The position numbers were made by a program, and so were the translations under genes. Shown here in pieces: positions 60,236-64,000 of a DNA stretch of 64,000 bases (the stretch's first letter is position 1; every line of letters begins with the position of its first letter). Below the pieces are notes generated by a model, which made no database searches, was not told the DNA's origin, and saw nothing but the letters and a program-made list of their open reading frames with translations. Source of the DNA: Glandiceps talaboti (Eukaryota; Hemichordata; Enteropneusta; Spengelidae); contig NC_135554.1 in NCBI RefSeq assembly GCF_964340395.1, forward strand, positions 20,970,592-21,034,591. The letters are read 5' to 3'.

Positions 60236-61233
60236 TAGCACAACTGCATATAACTGTTGCCATGGGCCTAGTCTTGTTGCTAGGCATATTTGCATACATT
60301 TTTTGACTCTTAACTTGCTTGCCCTTCCCACTTTTTGTAATATAAACCATCATTTAGCTGTTGCTATGGGCATGGTTCTGAGGCTAGGCATATTTGCATA
60401 TATATTTTGAATATTCACTTAGGTACTCATCCCTGTTGTTATCTTTGTAATGTGTATCATTTCACTATTGCTAAGGGTGTGGTCGTGGTTGCTGGGGCCC
60501 ATTGTGTCACGTTTTCAACAATAACTACAGAATAACACCTCCAGAAACATCCCCACCAAGTTTCAACCCCATTCACCATGTGGTTTCATGATATATGTTT
60601 TTGACCAAAATTGAAATTTTTAGACCTAATTTGCATATTGCTGATGTTGTCATCACGTTGTGAATACAGCTTCATCTACACATGCCCAGATGCATCCCCA
60701 CTAAATTTCAGCCCAATCTGCTTAGTAGTTTTGGAATTATTGATTTTTAACCCAAAAGACACATTTTAGAACTTATTTGTATACATGTATTACAAATGTA
60801 TCATCATGTTATGAACAATTGTTAATCTAAACACCACTAAGATCTTAAGAACATACCCATCAAATTTCAACCCAATCTGATTAATTATTTTGGAATTGTA
60901 GATTTTTGACCAAAAAGACACATTTTTAGCCCTAATTTTGCATATCATTGATGGGATCATGTTATAAACACTTCTTTGTTATATAAACACCCTGACGCCA
61001 TCATCAATCTAAACACCACTAAGAACAGTCCCATCAATTTTCAGACCAATCTGCTGAGTAGTCTTGGAGTTCAAGTTTTTTTTTTATTTTTACCAAAAAT
61101 CACATTTTTTTTACCAAAATCATACACAGGTGGCAAGATCATTTTGATTTGAACAGTTTCCCAACTAGACACCCAAGGTAATATACTCACTGAATATCAT
61201 GGCAATTGGTCGTGTTTTTTTTACTTTAAGTTG

Positions 61234-61306
<73 letters not shown>

Positions 61307-61352
61307 TGACACTTTGCCATGCCTATAGCACTACTGAACTTCAGTTGTGCTA
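60236..61352. mobile_element. Inverted-ended repeat element with internal tandem units
   Basis: Begins TAGCACAACTG and ends with its exact reverse complement CAGTTGTGCTA. Inside are two units of about 105 bp (sharing GCTAGGCATATTTGCATA), then three or four diverged units of about 180-200 bp (CAATCTG(C/A)TTAGTAGTTTTGG, TTTTTGACC, CACATTTTTAG.CCTAATTTGCAT), then a (CA)n-(CAGA)n tract. No coding region. Non-autonomous, family unknown; no clear target duplication. Confidence 0.55.
61233..61310. repeat. (CA)n-(CAGA)n microsatellite
   Basis: About 20 CA units and eight CAGA units inside the inverted-ended element. Confidence 0.93.
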
Positions 61353-61789
61353 AAAAATCATAGAAGTGCACCAATACAAAAACCAAAGAAGGTTGCCCTC
61401 AAGGGTTGGAGCTTGATGGATGATACCTGAAATATAGACCTAGTGTTGAAGTACTACCTAAACTTAATCAATTGGCCCATATCTCTCATGGGTAATCCTT
61501 CTGTAAATCCATCCATAACTTGAGATATTTTGTTAACAAATGGACAAACAGTGGTAAAACCTCTGTCCAACCTAATCAGCAGAGGCAACTATGCATGGAT
61601 GTAATGGGGAACAAATATTGCATGGACCTGGCCATGGACTGTAACATAGTTTAACCTTTGACCCATGGTAGCCTTCATACGGTTCATTTTAAATTAAGGT
61701 CAGGTATAAACATTATTCATATTTTGCTCTGTCAGGCAAAACAGGTCGTTGACTGTGAAAAATATCAAACACCCATTCACAGCAGTATA

Positions 61790-63479
61790 ACATTAATAAT
61801 AATTAGTCTTTATTAAAAACAACTAATTTTGTATAATACCATGTACAAAAGGGTAAATTCCATTTCTTTAATTGTGACAATCCCCCAGCATATAGAAAGT
61901 TGTTATGCAAAACAAGAAATACATATACAGGATCACAATGTTTACAGCATATGATGGCTGTATTCATCAACTTGTGAATACAGAGAAATTCATCCTTAAA
62001 TTACATCCTTAAGGTTCCTGAGAATGGTGGTCAGCATCAAATGTCCTAAAAATCTTTTACAAACATATTTGTCACTTTCAGTATTAGACTAAATGCAAAT
62101 GTTGTTGTTGTCATTCATTCATTCAAGCAGGACTACTTCTTACCTTGTAAGAAAATACAAAGTTTAATGAGTACTCTGTATGTGATGAATTCAATTTGAT
62201 AAAAACCTGATAATGGACCTGTTGCCGGTTCCAAGATGCATTGCTGGTCTCTCTATACGATGCCATGTATTGTGTACGCACTGAGGGGTTTTCACGCGCT
62301 ACCAAGGGGGATGGTTGTCACCTGACCATACCCTGGGTTCACCTGTAAAATCACTGTCTGTCAGTGATGGTGTTTAGTCTTTGTTCTATAAAATCACTCA
62401 TGATCAAAGAGTTCAACTTGTGTTTCCATAATTTCCTGATTTCAAATGTAATATAGACAAAACAAGACTAAATGTAACAACATAAGCGACATCATCTCGT
62501 GCAATGCATCTTGGAACCACAAAATCGACTATTGAATGTTGACAAAAGAATGTGCAAAAAGACATATGCACTGATGTGATGTATGATTAAATAGTGTGGT
62601 TAAAGAGATCAGGAACACAATATCAGGCAACCAACACTGGTTCTCTAAGATAATACTAATACATGTACACAACAGCAATTCCATATATGGACATAAAAAT
62701 CCTTCAACAGTGGTCACAATGCCATTTACAGCTAATGCCAACTACAGCTATGCACATGTAATAGTAGTATAAATTCTTTGCCAAGTACGCCCAGTAGAAA
62801 GAGGATTAACTTATCACACGTTACCCAAGATTTGTACAGAGTACATCGTGTGAAAACATCATGTATTGACTCGGAGCAACTACACCACAAAACAGACCGA
62901 CAGCTTTTATGGTAAAATAGTGTGTGTTTGTTAATGCAGACATCCTTTCAACGGCTTAACTCATGTTAATAAATGTAACTGTACACTGTATTTTGATAAT
63001 ATGAAACTATAACAGGAGCACTTAAATTCATTGAAATGGATGTAGCAGTTACGACTTACAGAGGAGTACAGATCATAAACTGTGAAGTTTGTTTAAATTT
63101 TCATTTACAACAAAAACTTTGATTTACAGCTACTTCAATAGGTCTAACAAATTTACTATGTACTCCAAAGCCATCGTTACAGTATTATGAATTATGACAT
63201 GCATTTAAACTTGGTCAATGTATCAGCATAATTGTATTTTTTCTTTAATTTTACTAATTACAGACAGTCCCAAAAACATTTAGTCAGTATAGTTTTCATC
63301 AAATTACAGAAAATGAAAACAAACTGCTATAATCATTTATACTGAGAAATATTAATGTGTGGAAGCTGTTTCAGTAATTTAGTACGTAATATTAAACATT
63401 TCTACAGTCCACACATTAAAATTTCCTCATTCTTTGATATACTTTTTTTCTTACAAGTTGCTAAGTAGTTACACTATAA
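61790..63479 (-). other. Probable 3' UTR of gene C
   Basis: No coding potential. It follows the stop codon of the last exon of gene C, and an AATAAA on the same strand (61809-61814) could end the transcript, giving a UTR of about 1.7 kb. Confidence 0.4.
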
Positions 63480-63589
63480 CTATTTCTTTTTCATGGCGTC
63501 CACAGCTTTGTCAATAGAGTCAATTGTTGGCATTCCATCAGGGAGGTCTAGTAAAGATAACTCATTTTTAAGTACCGATTCTGCCTCAT
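63480..63589 (-). CDS. Gene C (partial): last coding exon of an unrecognised protein
   Basis: After a good acceptor (TTTGATTTTACAG) the minus strand reads EAESVLKNELSLLDL, PDGMPTIDSIDKAVDAMKKK and stops with TAG. The low-complexity-free acidic/amphipathic end and the splice site suggest the C-terminus of a cytoplasmic protein. I do not recognise the family. The rest of the gene lies to the right of the window. An overlapping plus-strand reading frame here is taken as a shadow. Confidence 0.55.
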
Positions 63590-64000
63590 CTGTAAAATCA
63601 AAGAGGAGAAATGATGATGCAAAAATGGCTGTTATGTATGTGTTAAAGTCACTGGAGAAGCATTCTATTGTTCAGCATCATATGCATGCCATCAAACCAC
63701 ACCTGATATACCTCATCTTCAATAATCAAGGTGTTTTGATTTTTACTATATCTGTTCCCTTGAAGTCAAAGAATGCAAAGCTGTATACATGCTAGCACAC
63801 CCCAAGACAGTTACCAGCTAAGAAACAGCAATTGACAAATCATAGCATTCCTTTTTCTGACATGGCTGTCTCCAATATTAAATTAACTTCAAAGTACTTC
63901 CCCCAACACTATACCCATACAGTTCACTTTTGCTTTTTGAACGGTTTAAGAAAAATGAGCCCGCGCTATTTACACAATGTTGGAGCATCACAGATACAGC

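Noticed and set aside
63493-63795. 100-codon plus-strand frame
   Set aside because: The minus strand has a good acceptor, a coherent C-terminus and a downstream AATAAA; the plus frame has no splice or start support and lacks known motifs.

Overview
This is a window of animal nuclear DNA. It has short, spliced, phase-1 domain exons with GT-AG introns, many long microsatellites, tRNA-derived SINE-like pieces, a CR1/L2-type LINE tail and a Ty3-type LTR element with a chromodomain. The protein modules (EGF, FN3, LDLa, ShKT, DEG/ENaC) and the repeat types suggest a marine invertebrate, perhaps a lancelet or hemichordate. The species cannot be fixed from the sequence alone.

The window is dominated by two tandem paralogous genes on the minus strand. 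Gene A starts at 21354 and runs off the left edge; its last exon in the window ends at 400. Gene B is complete, from 59018 to a stop at 31866. I traced both exon by exon using splice sites and reading phase. They are collinear: signal peptide, (gene A only: two hevein-like cysteine exons), one FN3 domain, eight EGF-like domains, a transmembrane segment with a basic stop-transfer tail, a short linker exon, then a whole DEG/ENaC channel. The channel has a His-Gly motif, TM1 and FPAVxICN, then five LDLa domains, a ShKT domain and a sixth LDLa spliced into its extracellular part, then the usual ENaC ectodomain and TM2 with a G-V-S filter. All joins but one are in phase. Together they predict a three-pass protein of roughly 1385 residues: a type I adhesion-like receptor fused to an ion channel. 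A second surprise is in the EGF array. Extra cysteines occur in a staggered pattern, absent upstream in repeat 1 and downstream in repeat 8, in both genes. This fits disulfide staples between neighbouring repeats.

The spacer between the genes (21355-31865) holds an apparently whole, recent Ty3/gypsy chromovirus-type element (22026-30018) with LTRs that look identical. Gene A introns hold a 1.9-kb Harbinger-like terminal-inverted-repeat element (3286-5157), a large palindrome made of a GGACAACTGCCCCC minisatellite (11346-11983), and a 1.8-kb inverted-repeat element (12021-13857) that has itself received two copies of one foldback MITE. Gene B introns hold SINE-like pieces, a LINE 3' end and a 33-bp minisatellite.

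Right of gene B are an intergenic repeat element with 11-bp inverted ends (60236-61352) and the 3' UTR and last coding exon (63480-63589, minus strand) of an unrecognised third gene. No RNA genes, CRISPR arrays or bacterial features were seen.
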